NCBI GenBank assembly: GCA_017530105.1
Contig: JAFXMW010000143.1
Location: forward strand, 1 to 51,807
Length of the DNA: 51,807 nucleotides
Direction of reading: 5' to 3'
From: Bacteroidales bacterium
GTDB lineage: Bacteria > Bacteroidota > Bacteroidia > Bacteroidales > P3
The position numbers and the translations under genes were made by a program. Shown in pieces: positions 1 to 6,537 of the stretch (positions are counted from its first letter, which is position 1; each line of letters begins with the position of its first letter). Below the pieces are notes generated by a model that saw only the letters and a program-made list of their open reading frames with translations, had not been told where the DNA came from and searched no databases.

Positions 1-369
1 AAGTTTGACCCACGCCGTAATCACCCTATGATATTCGAGTCGGCTATCATCACGGCCACCGTTTGCCTTATGTGCCCGGCAATGAGTTTGTTGGCCGATT
101 TCTTTTATTATCCTTACTATAAAGGATTTGATGTCATCGACTTCCTGTGCCGTTGGTTCCGTTTGATATGCTATAACCTACCGTTTGCCTATTTCTCACA
201 AATGTTCTTTGTTCAACCTTTTGTGCGATTTGTCATACGACGACTTTTCGCTAATAACATAGCACAGCGTAACGAACAGAACATCAACAAAACAGTCAAA
301 CCATCAAATGAATCAGACGCTATTGCCGATGTGATTATCCGCGAAAACGAAATTGCAGCAACGGACTAA
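1..369 (+). CDS. DUF2798-type small membrane protein, 5' end cut off by the window
   Basis: The frame is open from base 1, so the ATG at 28 is probably internal and the true start lies outside the window. The visible part has two hydrophobic stretches (roughly the codons of bases 30-110 and 160-235) and ends in a polar tail. The order 'FESAIITATVCLMCPAMS', a short loop, then 'PFAYFSQMFFVQPFVRFVIRRL' split over the second helix fits the two-helix DUF2798 family, whose function is unknown. It is 25 bases upstream of the next plus-strand gene and may be cotranscribed with it. The family call rests on recalled pattern, not on a search. Confidence 0.6.
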   Translation, partial: KFDPRRNHPMIFESAIITATVCLMCPAMSLLADFFYYPYYKGFDVIDFLCRWFRLICYNLPFAYFSQMFFVQPFVRFVIRRLFANNIAQRNEQNINKTVKPSNESDAIADVIIRENEIAATD

Positions 370-394
370 AAAAATCACTATAAAACACAATATT

Positions 395-706
395 ATGTCA
401 GTAACAAATTTAAACGAAATCGACAAGGCAGATGTGCTCGTAGCCGGTCTGCGTAAACATCTCAAAGAAGCGCAGGAAATCGGCATCACCACCGATGCCA
501 TCAACCGACTGGAAGAGGCGGCAAAAGATTTGCGGCAAAAGGATGCCGAGGTGGATAAACTGCGTCGGCAGGCCACTCTCAAGGCACATGAGAATCTGGA
601 ATTGATTGCCGACCTCAAGGCACAGATGCTCAGCATGAGAAAGGCTGTCAAAGCCCGCTATCCGCAGTACGAGTGGATCAAGTACGGAGTGAAGGACAAG
701 CGATGA
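395..706 (+). CDS. Small coiled-coil protein, function unknown (103 aa)
   Basis: The start at 395 (MSVTNLNEIDKADV) is preferred over an in-frame ATG at 353, which would lie inside the upstream gene. The protein is soluble, charged and almost entirely helical. Heptad-like Leu/Ala spacing from about residue 20 to 85 suggests a coiled coil, and the end is basic (KYGVKDKR). There is no signal peptide or membrane segment. I do not recognise a family. Its last 95 bases have a decayed second copy at 3119-3200, beyond the AraC/HXXEE cassette, so this gene end has taken part in a duplication. A strong terminator follows at 723. Confidence 0.7.
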   Translation: MSVTNLNEIDKADVLVAGLRKHLKEAQEIGITTDAINRLEEAAKDLRQKDAEVDKLRRQATLKAHENLELIADLKAQMLSMRKAVKARYPQYEWIKYGVKDKR

Positions 707-722
707 GCTCCATCATGCAAAG

Positions 723-760
723 CCCGAGGCTGTGAGATTTCTCGCAGCCTCGGGTCTTTT
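723..760 (+). terminator. Rho-independent terminator after the coiled-coil gene
   Basis: The arms CCCGAGGCTG and CAGCCTCGGG, extended by GAG/CTC across one mismatch, close on an ATTT loop and are followed by TCTTTT. It ends the plus-strand pair and separates it from the convergent AraC gene. Confidence 0.85.
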
Positions 761-790
761 GATAAACCTCTTCAGAGTGCCTTTGAGTGT

Positions 791-1621
791 TTATGCAAGT
801 TTTCGGAACTGCAAGGGGGTTATGCCTGTCTGTTGGCGAAAGAAACGGATGAAGAATGAGGGGGTAGCGAAGCCGAGCGTTTCGGCAACCTCGGACACTG
901 GCATTTGCGTGTAGTGCAATAGAACTTTGGCTTCACGCACCAAAGCACGGTCAATCCACTGCAAGGCTGTCATTCCGCTATGTCGTTTCACCATAGTGCT
1001 AACGTATCCCGCTGTAACACATAGGCGGTCGGCATAAAAGTCGATGGGATGTTTCACCCTACCTTCTTGTGTGAGGAGTTGCAAAAAGCGATGCATAAAG
1101 GATTCTTTTTGTGCCGGGGTTGTTTCCGAACTGAGACTTTGCACGTCGAGAATCAGGGAATCAAACAAGCGTGACACAATGTCTGTGCACACATCCCCTC
1201 GTTTCGCCTGTATGGTTATTAGGTCAATATATTTCTCTATTCTCGTTAGTGTACCCTCATCGCAACGTGCCATGAAGCATTCCTGTCGCCCATCGACCGT
1301 CGGTACTCGGGAAAACGTCACAATGCTTATAATACAATCCATACTCAGTCGGTTCACCATAGCCAATGAATTGGGCATTGCAAATGCAATGTCACCAGCT
1401 TGCATGTGGTGTTCTTCAAAATCAAGTTCCAAATCTATTGTTCCGCGATGCACCATCAGGAGCCTGCCTTCAGTGAGGCGATAAGGTTGGCCTTCGAGAA
1501 AGAAAGAGAGGTTTTGCTGCAACGGTGTGTGGAAGTTAAATCCATATTCTCCAACACGACGAAAGCCATAATGCGAGAGCTCATTGGATATTTTTTCTGT
1601 GTCAAAGTATCGAATTGCCAT
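791..1621 (-). CDS. AraC-family transcriptional regulator
   Basis: This 276-residue protein has an N-terminal cupin-like sensing half (about residues 1-150) and a C-terminal double helix-turn-helix half (about 175-276). The end 'GFATPSFFIRFFRQQTG' followed by 'ITPLQFRK' is the classic second AraC helix-turn-helix and signature. The start at 1621 (MAIRYFDTEK) is chosen because the upstream extension is low-complexity and unlike the family. The gene is divergent from the two HXXEE membrane genes, with 165 bases between the start codons, so it probably controls them, and perhaps itself. The ligand is unknown. I could not find a clear TAnnTTTG element for this gene. Confidence 0.9.
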   Translation of the reverse strand: MAIRYFDTEKISNELSHYGFRRVGEYGFNFHTPLQQNLSFFLEGQPYRLTEGRLLMVHRGTIDLELDFEEHHMQAGDIAFAMPNSLAMVNRLSMDCIISIVTFSRVPTVDGRQECFMARCDEGTLTRIEKYIDLITIQAKRGDVCTDIVSRLFDSLILDVQSLSSETTPAQKESFMHRFLQLLTQEGRVKHPIDFYADRLCVTAGYVSTMVKRHSGMTALQWIDRALVREAKVLLHYTQMPVSEVAETLGFATPSFFIRFFRQQTGITPLQFRKLA

Positions 1622-1737
1622 CTTTGGTGCGTTTTTTGTGCTATTATAACGCCGTTTTCCTTTGCATATTGCATCTTGAGTTGAGAATATGGATATTTTT
1701 GTCTTGAATAGTGGCTTTTTATTCCTCAGATTGGTAG

Positions 1738-1745
1738 TAATTTTG
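1738..1745 (+). promoter_or_regulatory. Bacteroidota -7 element for the HXXEE pair
   Basis: TAATTTTG matches TAnnTTTG and lies 42 bases before the first HXXEE start codon. No clean -33 TTTG is visible, as would suit a promoter that needs the neighbouring AraC activator. Confidence 0.6.
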
Positions 1746-1786
1746 CAGCTGAAAAAAAAAGTATAATAACACAAAAAGTATTGATT

Positions 1787-2458
1787 ATGAAAGTATTCAG
1801 ATTTTATTGCAGGTACTGGTCAGCTATTGGAGGCTTACTTTTCGTACTGTTGGCTTTCTTTGTCGGTCTGACATCCAACTTTATTTCCACCACGCAGAGA
1901 CTGACGATCCTGTTTTTTATGGCGTTGCTCTTTCACCAGTTCGAGGAGTATGTGTTTCCTGGTGGATTTCCGGCTGCTGCCAACCGCGCCCTCTTTGGTG
2001 AGAAAGATGACATTGCCCGCTATCCGCTGAACGAGCTGAGTGCAACGATTGTCAACACATTCCTTGCCTATACGCTCTATATCGTCGGCATTTTCTGCCA
2101 CAACTGCTTATGGCTGGGCATATTCATTGCCTACTTCACGATGTCGCAGGTGTTTATGCATTGCTTGAAACTGAACATCTCGCTTAAGGCTTGGTATTCG
2201 CCGGGATGTCTTTCATCGCTCTTCATTATGCTGCCGATGGGTGTGTATTACCTTTGGTATATTGCCACCCATTTCGCTGTGCCGCACTACTACTGGTGGG
2301 GTCCTTTAGTGGCATCTCCCATTGTGGCTGTTGCAATAATCCTGCTCCCCATCCTGACCTGCCGCAGTCGCAAAACAACCTATGGATTTGCCCCGTATCA
2401 GGCAGAGGAGTTCGATGTCAAACACGGCATTGCCACACTTTGGCGCAAACAATCGTAA
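1787..2458 (+). CDS. HXXEE-domain integral membrane protein (copy 1)
   Basis: This 223-residue protein has about six hydrophobic segments. Its hallmark is the H-x-x-E-E motif in 'LLFHQFEEYVFPGGFP' (His50, Glu53, Glu54), followed later by 'MHCLKLNI' and 'WYSPG'. Both motifs are typical of the HXXEE family (PF13787), an uncharacterised membrane family whose conserved His/Glu residues suggest metal binding or an enzyme site. ATG 1787 is preferred to the TTG six bases upstream. The gene is followed after 24 bases by a second family member and is divergent from an AraC regulator. The reaction is unknown. Confidence 0.8.
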   Translation: MKVFRFYCRYWSAIGGLLFVLLAFFVGLTSNFISTTQRLTILFFMALLFHQFEEYVFPGGFPAAANRALFGEKDDIARYPLNELSATIVNTFLAYTLYIVGIFCHNCLWLGIFIAYFTMSQVFMHCLKLNISLKAWYSPGCLSSLFIMLPMGVYYLWYIATHFAVPHYYWWGPLVASPIVAVAIILLPILTCRSRKTTYGFAPYQAEEFDVKHGIATLWRKQS

Positions 2459-2482
2459 TGTGTAATCTATAAAAAAAAAGAC

Positions 2483-3097
2483 ATGTGTAAATTCATCAAA
2501 CATTATGCACTGGAAATCTACACAGTGCTTGCAATGCTCTTTATGGTAATCACTTCGATGATGGACGGCTTGTCCGATGTGCAGCGATTCGTGGTGGTGT
2601 TCAATTTCCTCTTCATTCTGCACGAGTGGGAAGAAGGTGCATACCCTGGTGGCTTTATTGATTTGATATCTGGTCTTATCGAGAGGGAACTGACCGATGA
2701 CCTGCGTAGGGCAAGCCGAATACCCACAAGCATTCTTTTAATATCAATAACCCTTGTGCCATTCATCTTCGACGATAACGCAATGTTCGCTGTATCAATT
2801 GCCACTTTCGGTATTTTCGAAGGTCTGGTACACACTTTAGGCATCAAGTTATTCCGATTAAAGAGAATGTATACACCCGGAATGGCTACAGCATGGCTCG
2901 AGGCCGCTACGGGTATTTTTCTCTTGTGGTATCTCGCCAATAATCACCTTGCCTCTTGGTACGACTACGTATTGGGCATCATCATATTCTTTGCGGCTTT
3001 TGTCACCATGCAGAAAACACTTACCATGATGGTCGGAATACGTTACAGAGACATGCCCCGAATGTTAAAAAAACAGTTACAAAATCGAACCAAATGA
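2483..3097 (+). CDS. HXXEE-domain integral membrane protein (copy 2)
   Basis: This 204-residue protein is a diverged paralogue of its upstream neighbour. 'FILHEWEEGAYPGGF' carries the HXXEE motif (His47, Glu50, Glu51), and 'GLVHTLGIKL' and 'MYTPG' align with the second conserved region of copy 1. It has about six membrane segments and a basic C-terminus (KKQLQNRTK). The 24-base spacing and shared upstream promoter point to one transcript with copy 1. Two unlike family members side by side suggest a heterodimer or two related substrates, but that is inference. Confidence 0.8.
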   Translation: MCKFIKHYALEIYTVLAMLFMVITSMMDGLSDVQRFVVVFNFLFILHEWEEGAYPGGFIDLISGLIERELTDDLRRASRIPTSILLISITLVPFIFDDNAMFAVSIATFGIFEGLVHTLGIKLFRLKRMYTPGMATAWLEAATGIFLLWYLANNHLASWYDYVLGIIIFFAAFVTMQKTLTMMVGIRYRDMPRMLKKQLQNRTK

Positions 3098-3118
3098 GTA
3101 AGTATTCCCAGTACTCAG

Positions 3119-3200
3119 TTGCTCAGCATGCACACGGCTGTCAAAGCCCGCTATCAACAATACGAATGAATCAAGTAAAGAGATGAACTCCATCATACAA
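3119..3200 (+). pseudogene. Decayed duplicate of the 3' end of the coiled-coil gene
   Basis: This stretch aligns with bases 626-720 (the end of the coiled-coil gene and just past it). Shared runs include TGCTCAGCATG, GGCTGTCAAAGCCCGCTAT, ATCAAGTA and CTCCATCAT. Relative to the parent it carries a premature stop (the TGG of 'YEWIK' has become TGA) and about a dozen lost bases. It starts 22 bases after the second HXXEE gene, so the AraC/HXXEE cassette sits between the parent tail and this remnant. Confidence 0.8.
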
Positions 3201-3245
3201 TAGGTCATTAGAGAATTAGCATTGTAAAGAGTTGTATTTGTATGC

Positions 3246-3267
3246 AATATAACATTTGTGTTATATT
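3246..3267. repeat. Short perfect inverted repeat
   Basis: AATATAAC and GTTATATT are separated by ATTTGT. The stem is weak and AT-only without a T tract, so it is more likely a protein site or chance than a terminator. Confidence 0.4.
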
Positions 3268-3306
3268 AAACGACCGATTTGGGTTTAAGGTGCCTTGGGT
3301 TGGGGC

Positions 3307-3386
3307 TTTTCACCGTTGTTTTACACTTTTTTCCCACTTGTTTTACACTTTAAAAGTGTAAAACAAGTGTAATACAAGGGTGAAAA
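3307..3386. repeat. Palindromic repeat family A, copy 1
   Basis: The 62-base core at 3316-3377 is identical to 14754-14815. It is a nested palindrome: ACTTGTTTTACACTTT faces AAAGTGTAAAACAAGT with no loop, and an outer TTGTTTTACAC faces GTGTAATACAA with one mismatch. In this copy the symmetry extends to TTTTCACC / GGTGAAAA at the ends. It lies between convergent gene ends, so it could act as a two-way terminator, but the second copy is not in a convergent gap. Confidence 0.85.
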
Positions 3387-3400
3387 CATTGTCTGCCTGC

Positions 3401-4237
3401 CTACAGCAGATTGATTACGGTGGCGATGTCTTCGGTGAAGGCGGCAAAACGGGGCATATCTTCGATGTAGGGTTCGGGGTTGTCGCGGTTGAATCGGACG
3501 AGGGTGGTATGGGGAAACCGCTGCGCCATCTGCTCGAAGGGGAGACGGATGATGCCAGGGGTGTTGTAGCCAATGCCAAACTCCAACAATAGCAGGTTGT
3601 CCTGCGAGGCCCGCTGCACGAAGTCGGTGTAGCGGCGCGCCTGTTGGTGCCAATGGAAATCTTCGACAAAGGTGTCGTCAACACGCAGGTTCAATGAGGC
3701 AGGACTCCCATCGGGCATGGTGGGAATCATCTCTGTGGGAATGCGGCAGTCGTGGATATGTGGCAGCACGCTGAAGACCCATTCGCGATTGTCGACAAGC
3801 GTTTTGGGCGACCCCGAAGCAGGCTGGAACCAGCAGTAGTCGCCCTGTGTGGCGAAAATCCTCTCTGTAGGGAATCCCGCCAGCTCGAATTGGGCATCGA
3901 CATTGGTGGTCACAATGAACGCTTCGGGAAACCGATGGAGGAGCGTCTTGTACAGTTCAGTGGCACCCGTGCGGTAGCGGCTGAACCAGATGTGCTTTGC
4001 CCAGTAGGCCCAGTATTCTTCAGGAGTCTCAAAAGGGTAGAACGACGAAGTGTAGAGGTCGGTGAAAACGTAACGCTCTATCCATGGGGCGAACTCGCGA
4101 CGGAAGTCGTCGCCGGCATAGTCGATGCCTGCGGCAGTAGTGAGGCCGCTGCCTGCACCGATAATGATGTGGTCGGCCTCCTGAACGGCTTGGCGAAGGA
4201 AGCTAATTCTTTCCGAGTAACTTGCTGTAGATGTCAT
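3401..4237 (-). CDS. Class M sirtuin (SirTM-like) protein ADP-ribosyltransferase
   Basis: The protein has 278 residues with a sirtuin NAD-binding start, 'IIIGAGSGLTTAAGIDY' (24-40), the 'TTNVDAQFELAGF' segment (110-122), 'QGDYCWFQ' (131-138) and 'LLLEFGIGYNTPGIIRLPFE' (216-235). It lacks the CxxC zinc finger of ordinary deacetylase sirtuins, and the usual catalytic-His position after 'TTNVD' is Ala-Gln. These traits and the partner macrodomain gene match SirTM enzymes, which in Staphylococcus and Streptococcus ADP-ribosylate a lipoylated GcvH-like carrier. The start at 4237 overlaps the macrodomain gene by 35 bases; an in-frame ATG at 4267 is possible. No GcvH-L or lipoate ligase gene is adjacent, so the target here is unknown. 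Confidence 0.85.
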   Translation of the reverse strand: MTSTASYSERISFLRQAVQEADHIIIGAGSGLTTAAGIDYAGDDFRREFAPWIERYVFTDLYTSSFYPFETPEEYWAYWAKHIWFSRYRTGATELYKTLLHRFPEAFIVTTNVDAQFELAGFPTERIFATQGDYCWFQPASGSPKTLVDNREWVFSVLPHIHDCRIPTEMIPTMPDGSPASLNLRVDDTFVEDFHWHQQARRYTDFVQRASQDNLLLLEFGIGYNTPGIIRLPFEQMAQRFPHTTLVRFNRDNPEPYIEDMPRFAAFTEDIATVINLL

Positions 4238-4940
4238 AGTCGATGTCCTTGAAGACGTTAAACACAACTTTGATTGTGTTATTGTGTGATTGTTTTACTG
4301 TGTTGATTGCAATCTCGGCGGCGCGCTTATTGGGGAAGCGGAACTCGCCAGTGGAAATGCAGCAGAAGGCTATCGAGTGGCAGCCGTTCATTTCGGCAAG
4401 GCGTAAACAAGCGCGATAACAAGCCGCCAGTTGCTCCTCTTGCAGAGAGGTGGGGATGCCGTCGGGGATAATAGGCCCCACGGTGTGAATGACATACTTG
4501 CATGGCAGGTTGTAGCCGTGCGTAATGATGGCTTCGCCGGTAGCAATCATGCCGCCTTGAAGGATATCATTGCATTGTTGCCTTAGTTGAAGCCCCGCAG
4601 CCGAATGGATGGCGTTGTCGATACAGGCGTGCAACGGATGCCAGCAGCCGAGTCCTTGACTATTGGCAGCGTTGACAATGGCATCGACTTGGAGTCGTGT
4701 GATGTCCCCCTGCCAAAGGTTTCCTGCATTTTCCACCACGCCCTTGTCGGTCAGTTGTGCTTGCAATTCTGCATCCTGAGCAGCAAGAAATTCATCGCTC
4801 AGCGGTTGCGGCTCCCAGATGTTGCTTAATGCCCGTAACAACCGTTGTTTTTCGGCCAGGGTGGTTGGAATCTCCGCCTCGACGTTGTTCTGCTGCATCA
4901 GATAACGGATGCAGAAGTCGATATTCTCAATTCTGTTCAT
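4203..4940 (-). CDS. Zinc-containing macrodomain (ADP-ribosyl hydrolase)
   Basis: This 245-residue protein has a helical N-terminal part (1-70) and a macrodomain (about 72-245). 'GDITRLQVDAIVNAANS' (78-94) is the ADP-ribose-binding start. 'GLGCWHPLHACIDNAIH' (96-112) supplies Cys99, His104 and Cys106 as zinc ligands, the signature of zinc macrodomains from SirTM operons. 'CISTGEFRFP' (194-203) is the phosphate-binding loop. Known relatives remove the ADP-ribose that SirTM adds. Its start overlaps the end of the HxlR gene by 14 bases and its end overlaps the sirtuin, so the three genes are translated as a unit. Confidence 0.9.
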   Translation of the reverse strand: MNRIENIDFCIRYLMQQNNVEAEIPTTLAEKQRLLRALSNIWEPQPLSDEFLAAQDAELQAQLTDKGVVENAGNLWQGDITRLQVDAIVNAANSQGLGCWHPLHACIDNAIHSAAGLQLRQQCNDILQGGMIATGEAIITHGYNLPCKYVIHTVGPIIPDGIPTSLQEEQLAACYRACLRLAEMNGCHSIAFCCISTGEFRFPNKRAAEIAINTVKQSHNNTIKVVFNVFKDIDYDIYSKLLGKN

Positions 4941-5301
4941 GGTATTTCTCGCGGTCGCTGATGATGTCGTGGAGGTTGTGGTATGCCCAATCGAGTAACT
5001 GGCGCATGACGGGGAGGAACGAGCGTCCGCGGTCGGTGAGGGCGTACTCCACGCGTGGTGGCATTTCGGGATAGACAGTACGGCAGATGAGACCGTCGGC
5101 CTCCAGTCCGCGAAGGGTCTGTGTGAGCATCTTCTGGGAGCAGTCGGGGTTGGCTCGCTCAATGTCCTTGAATCGCAACGGTGTCTCGCTACCGCCCAGC
5201 GTATAGATTACTGCCAGCGTCCATTTGCCGCCGATGCGTGCCAGCACATTGCGGATGGGGCATTCGGGGAAGAAGGGGTCTTTGATGAAGTCTTTGTTCA
5301 T
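4927..5301 (-). CDS. HxlR-family winged-helix regulator
   Basis: The 125-residue protein shows the full HxlR pattern: 'CPIRNVLARIGGKWTLAVIY' near the start with the conserved Cys14, then 'LRFKDIERANPDCSQKML', 'TLRGLEADGLI' and 'PPRVEYALTDRGRSF'. Many relatives (YodB, QorR, HypR types) sense oxidants or electrophiles through that Cys. The start at 5301 is chosen because a good -7 element (5320-5327) would overlap the coding region if the upstream ATG at 5322 were used. It heads the HxlR / macrodomain / sirtuin operon and is the likely local regulator, possibly also of the cupin gene. Confidence 0.9.
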   Translation of the reverse strand: MNKDFIKDPFFPECPIRNVLARIGGKWTLAVIYTLGGSETPLRFKDIERANPDCSQKMLTQTLRGLEADGLICRTVYPEMPPRVEYALTDRGRSFLPVMRQLLDWAYHNLHDIISDREKYHEQN

Positions 5302-5319
5302 ATCGATGTTTTGAATGTG

Positions 5320-5327
5320 CAAAGATA
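5320..5327 (-). promoter_or_regulatory. Bacteroidota -7 element of the HxlR / macrodomain / sirtuin operon
   Basis: On the minus strand TATCTTTG matches TAnnTTTG exactly and lies 18 bases before the chosen HxlR start. Its -33 region falls within the cupin terminator hairpin. Confidence 0.75.
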
Positions 5328-5342
5328 CAACTTTTTCTTAAA

Positions 5343-5372
5343 ACAGGCGGACAATCCGTCTTGTCCGCCTGT
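5343..5372 (-). terminator. Terminator after the cupin gene
   Basis: On the minus strand ACAGGCGGACAA pairs with TTGTCCGCCTGT around a six-base loop and is followed by TTTTAAG. It lies 23 bases past the cupin stop, so the cupin and the HxlR operon probably have separate transcripts. Confidence 0.75.
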
Positions 5373-5395
5373 ATGATGCTGATTGTGTCAAGCCA

Positions 5396-5851
5396 TTACC
5401 AAGTCAGCGCCTCTTGCAGTATCACGCCGTCGGTCATGGGGCTGTCGGCCTCGGTGAAGGAGTTGGCCTTGTACTGGATGCAGAGCATTGTAAGATTTTC
5501 ACTGCCTGTGTTCTTCAATGCGCGTTTGCCATCGGGAGATACCCGGATGACAGCACCTTCGCTGACGGGAAATACTTCACCGTCCACCTGATATTGTCCT
5601 TCACCCTTGAGGATGAAATAGAGTTCCTCGTGGGTCTTGTGGGTGTGGAGGAAACCACTGTCCTGACCAGGGACTAAGGTTTGGAACGACAACTCGCTGC
5701 CAGTGGCACCGACAGCCTGTCCGACAAACACCTTGCCCTTGATAGTGACATCGGGTCCCATTGGAAGTTCGTGCTCGATAATCTCATTCATTTTACCCAC
5801 GTTCACTGCGGCATAATTCTTGCCAGTTCTGATTGTCTCAATCTGTTTCAT
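5396..5851 (-). CDS. Single-domain cupin protein
   Basis: This 151-residue soluble protein carries cupin motif 1, 'HTHKTHEELYFILKGEG' (His69, His71, Glu75 or Glu76), and a degenerate motif 2, 'PDGKRALKNTG', where the usual metal-binding His is Arg. A metal centre with fewer ligands, or a binding rather than catalytic role, is therefore likely. It has its own promoter (5883-5890) and lies directly upstream of, and in the same direction as, the HxlR / macrodomain / sirtuin operon. Cupins are common targets of HxlR-type regulators that respond to quinones or aldehydes, so a detoxification role is plausible but not shown. Confidence 0.85.
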   Translation of the reverse strand: MKQIETIRTGKNYAAVNVGKMNEIIEHELPMGPDVTIKGKVFVGQAVGATGSELSFQTLVPGQDSGFLHTHKTHEELYFILKGEGQYQVDGEVFPVSEGAVIRVSPDGKRALKNTGSENLTMLCIQYKANSFTEADSPMTDGVILQEALTW

Positions 5852-5882
5852 AATTACTATTGTTTAATTTATTTTGACGATG

Positions 5883-5890
5883 CAAAAATA
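5883..5890 (-). promoter_or_regulatory. Bacteroidota -7 element of the cupin gene
   Basis: TATTTTTG on the minus strand matches TAnnTTTG and lies 31 bases upstream of the cupin ATG. Confidence 0.7.
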
Positions 5891-5916
5891 CATACTTTCC
5901 CAAGACCTCACAAGAA

Positions 5917-5953
5917 GGTACCCTGGAGTTAGCTACATACCTTGGGGTAAGTA
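5917..5953. promoter_or_regulatory. Tandem operator-like palindromes upstream of the cupin
   Basis: At 5934-5953, TACATACC-TTGG-GGTAAGTA is a 20-base palindrome with one mismatch. Next to it, GGTACCCTGGAGTTAGCTAC at 5917-5936 repeats the same GGTA(C)-4-(A)GTTA plan less perfectly. Sites of the TAC...GGTA...GTA type with a four-base centre resemble those bound by HxlR regulators, and an HxlR gene is encoded nearby. The site lies upstream of the cupin promoter. The stretch from 5954 to 6167 holds nothing else I can identify. Confidence 0.5.
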
Positions 5954-6167
5954 ACACGGTGAATAAAGGAGACCGGGAATGAAGATTTAACAGACTTTAA
6001 CTCTACCACATGCTGATTGCTGCATCAATATTGGGTCATTTGCGACTCAAATATTGCAAAATCAAGTCCTCCATGACTGTCGTCCTCTTTTGTTTCCCTT
6101 TTGTAGATTACAGTGTCGCGGCCGAAGGGAAGCAACACAAAAAAATTATTATTTCTCGGAAAAAGTG

Positions 6168-6175
6168 TATTTTTG
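6168..6175 (+). promoter_or_regulatory. Bacteroidota -7 element for the small protein / fimbrillin-like pair
   Basis: TATTTTTG matches TAnnTTTG and is followed by GCATCG, as at other promoters here. It implies an untranslated leader of about 180 bases before the ATG at 6361. In that leader CGATTGT (6227-6233) and ACAATCG (6255-6261) could pair. Confidence 0.6.
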
Positions 6176-6360
6176 CATCGCAATCCGCGAATAGAATAAC
6201 ACTAGAAAATATTGTTATATCACACCGATTGTCAACTATACATACGACACAGTCAACAATCGTATGCATTGGCGAGAATTATCTTTTTTCTCTATTTAAA
6301 AACTACGCGGGACTGCTGCAATTTTGCCATTTTTTTTATCAATTTAATATTTATCACTTA

Positions 6361-6522
6361 ATGAAAAACCAAAAAATTAAAAAGTACGAGACTCCCGACG
6401 TGTCGGTGATGGTCGTCAAAGTCGAACGAGGCTACGCTTCCAGCAGCGTTGCCGATGAAGGTGTTAATGCCGAGCGCAACAGTTACAACAACAGCCCGGA
6501 GAACAATCAAGTATGGAGTTAA
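6361..6522 (+). CDS. Small protein of 53 residues upstream of the fimbrillin-like gene
   Basis: The start MKNQKIKKYETPDVSVM is chosen over upstream in-frame ATGs because it resembles the short Bacteroidales proteins that begin 'KKYxxPxVxVxxV' and are often found before surface-protein genes. It has no signal peptide, no cysteine and a Ser/Asn-rich end finishing in Trp-Ser. It lies 15 bases before the fimbrillin-like gene and shares its promoter. The function is unknown; a secreted peptide, chaperone-like partner or leader peptide are all possible. Confidence 0.65.
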   Translation: MKNQKIKKYETPDVSVMVVKVERGYASSSVADEGVNAERNSYNNSPENNQVWS

Positions 6523-6537
6523 AAGGAGGGTAGCACA

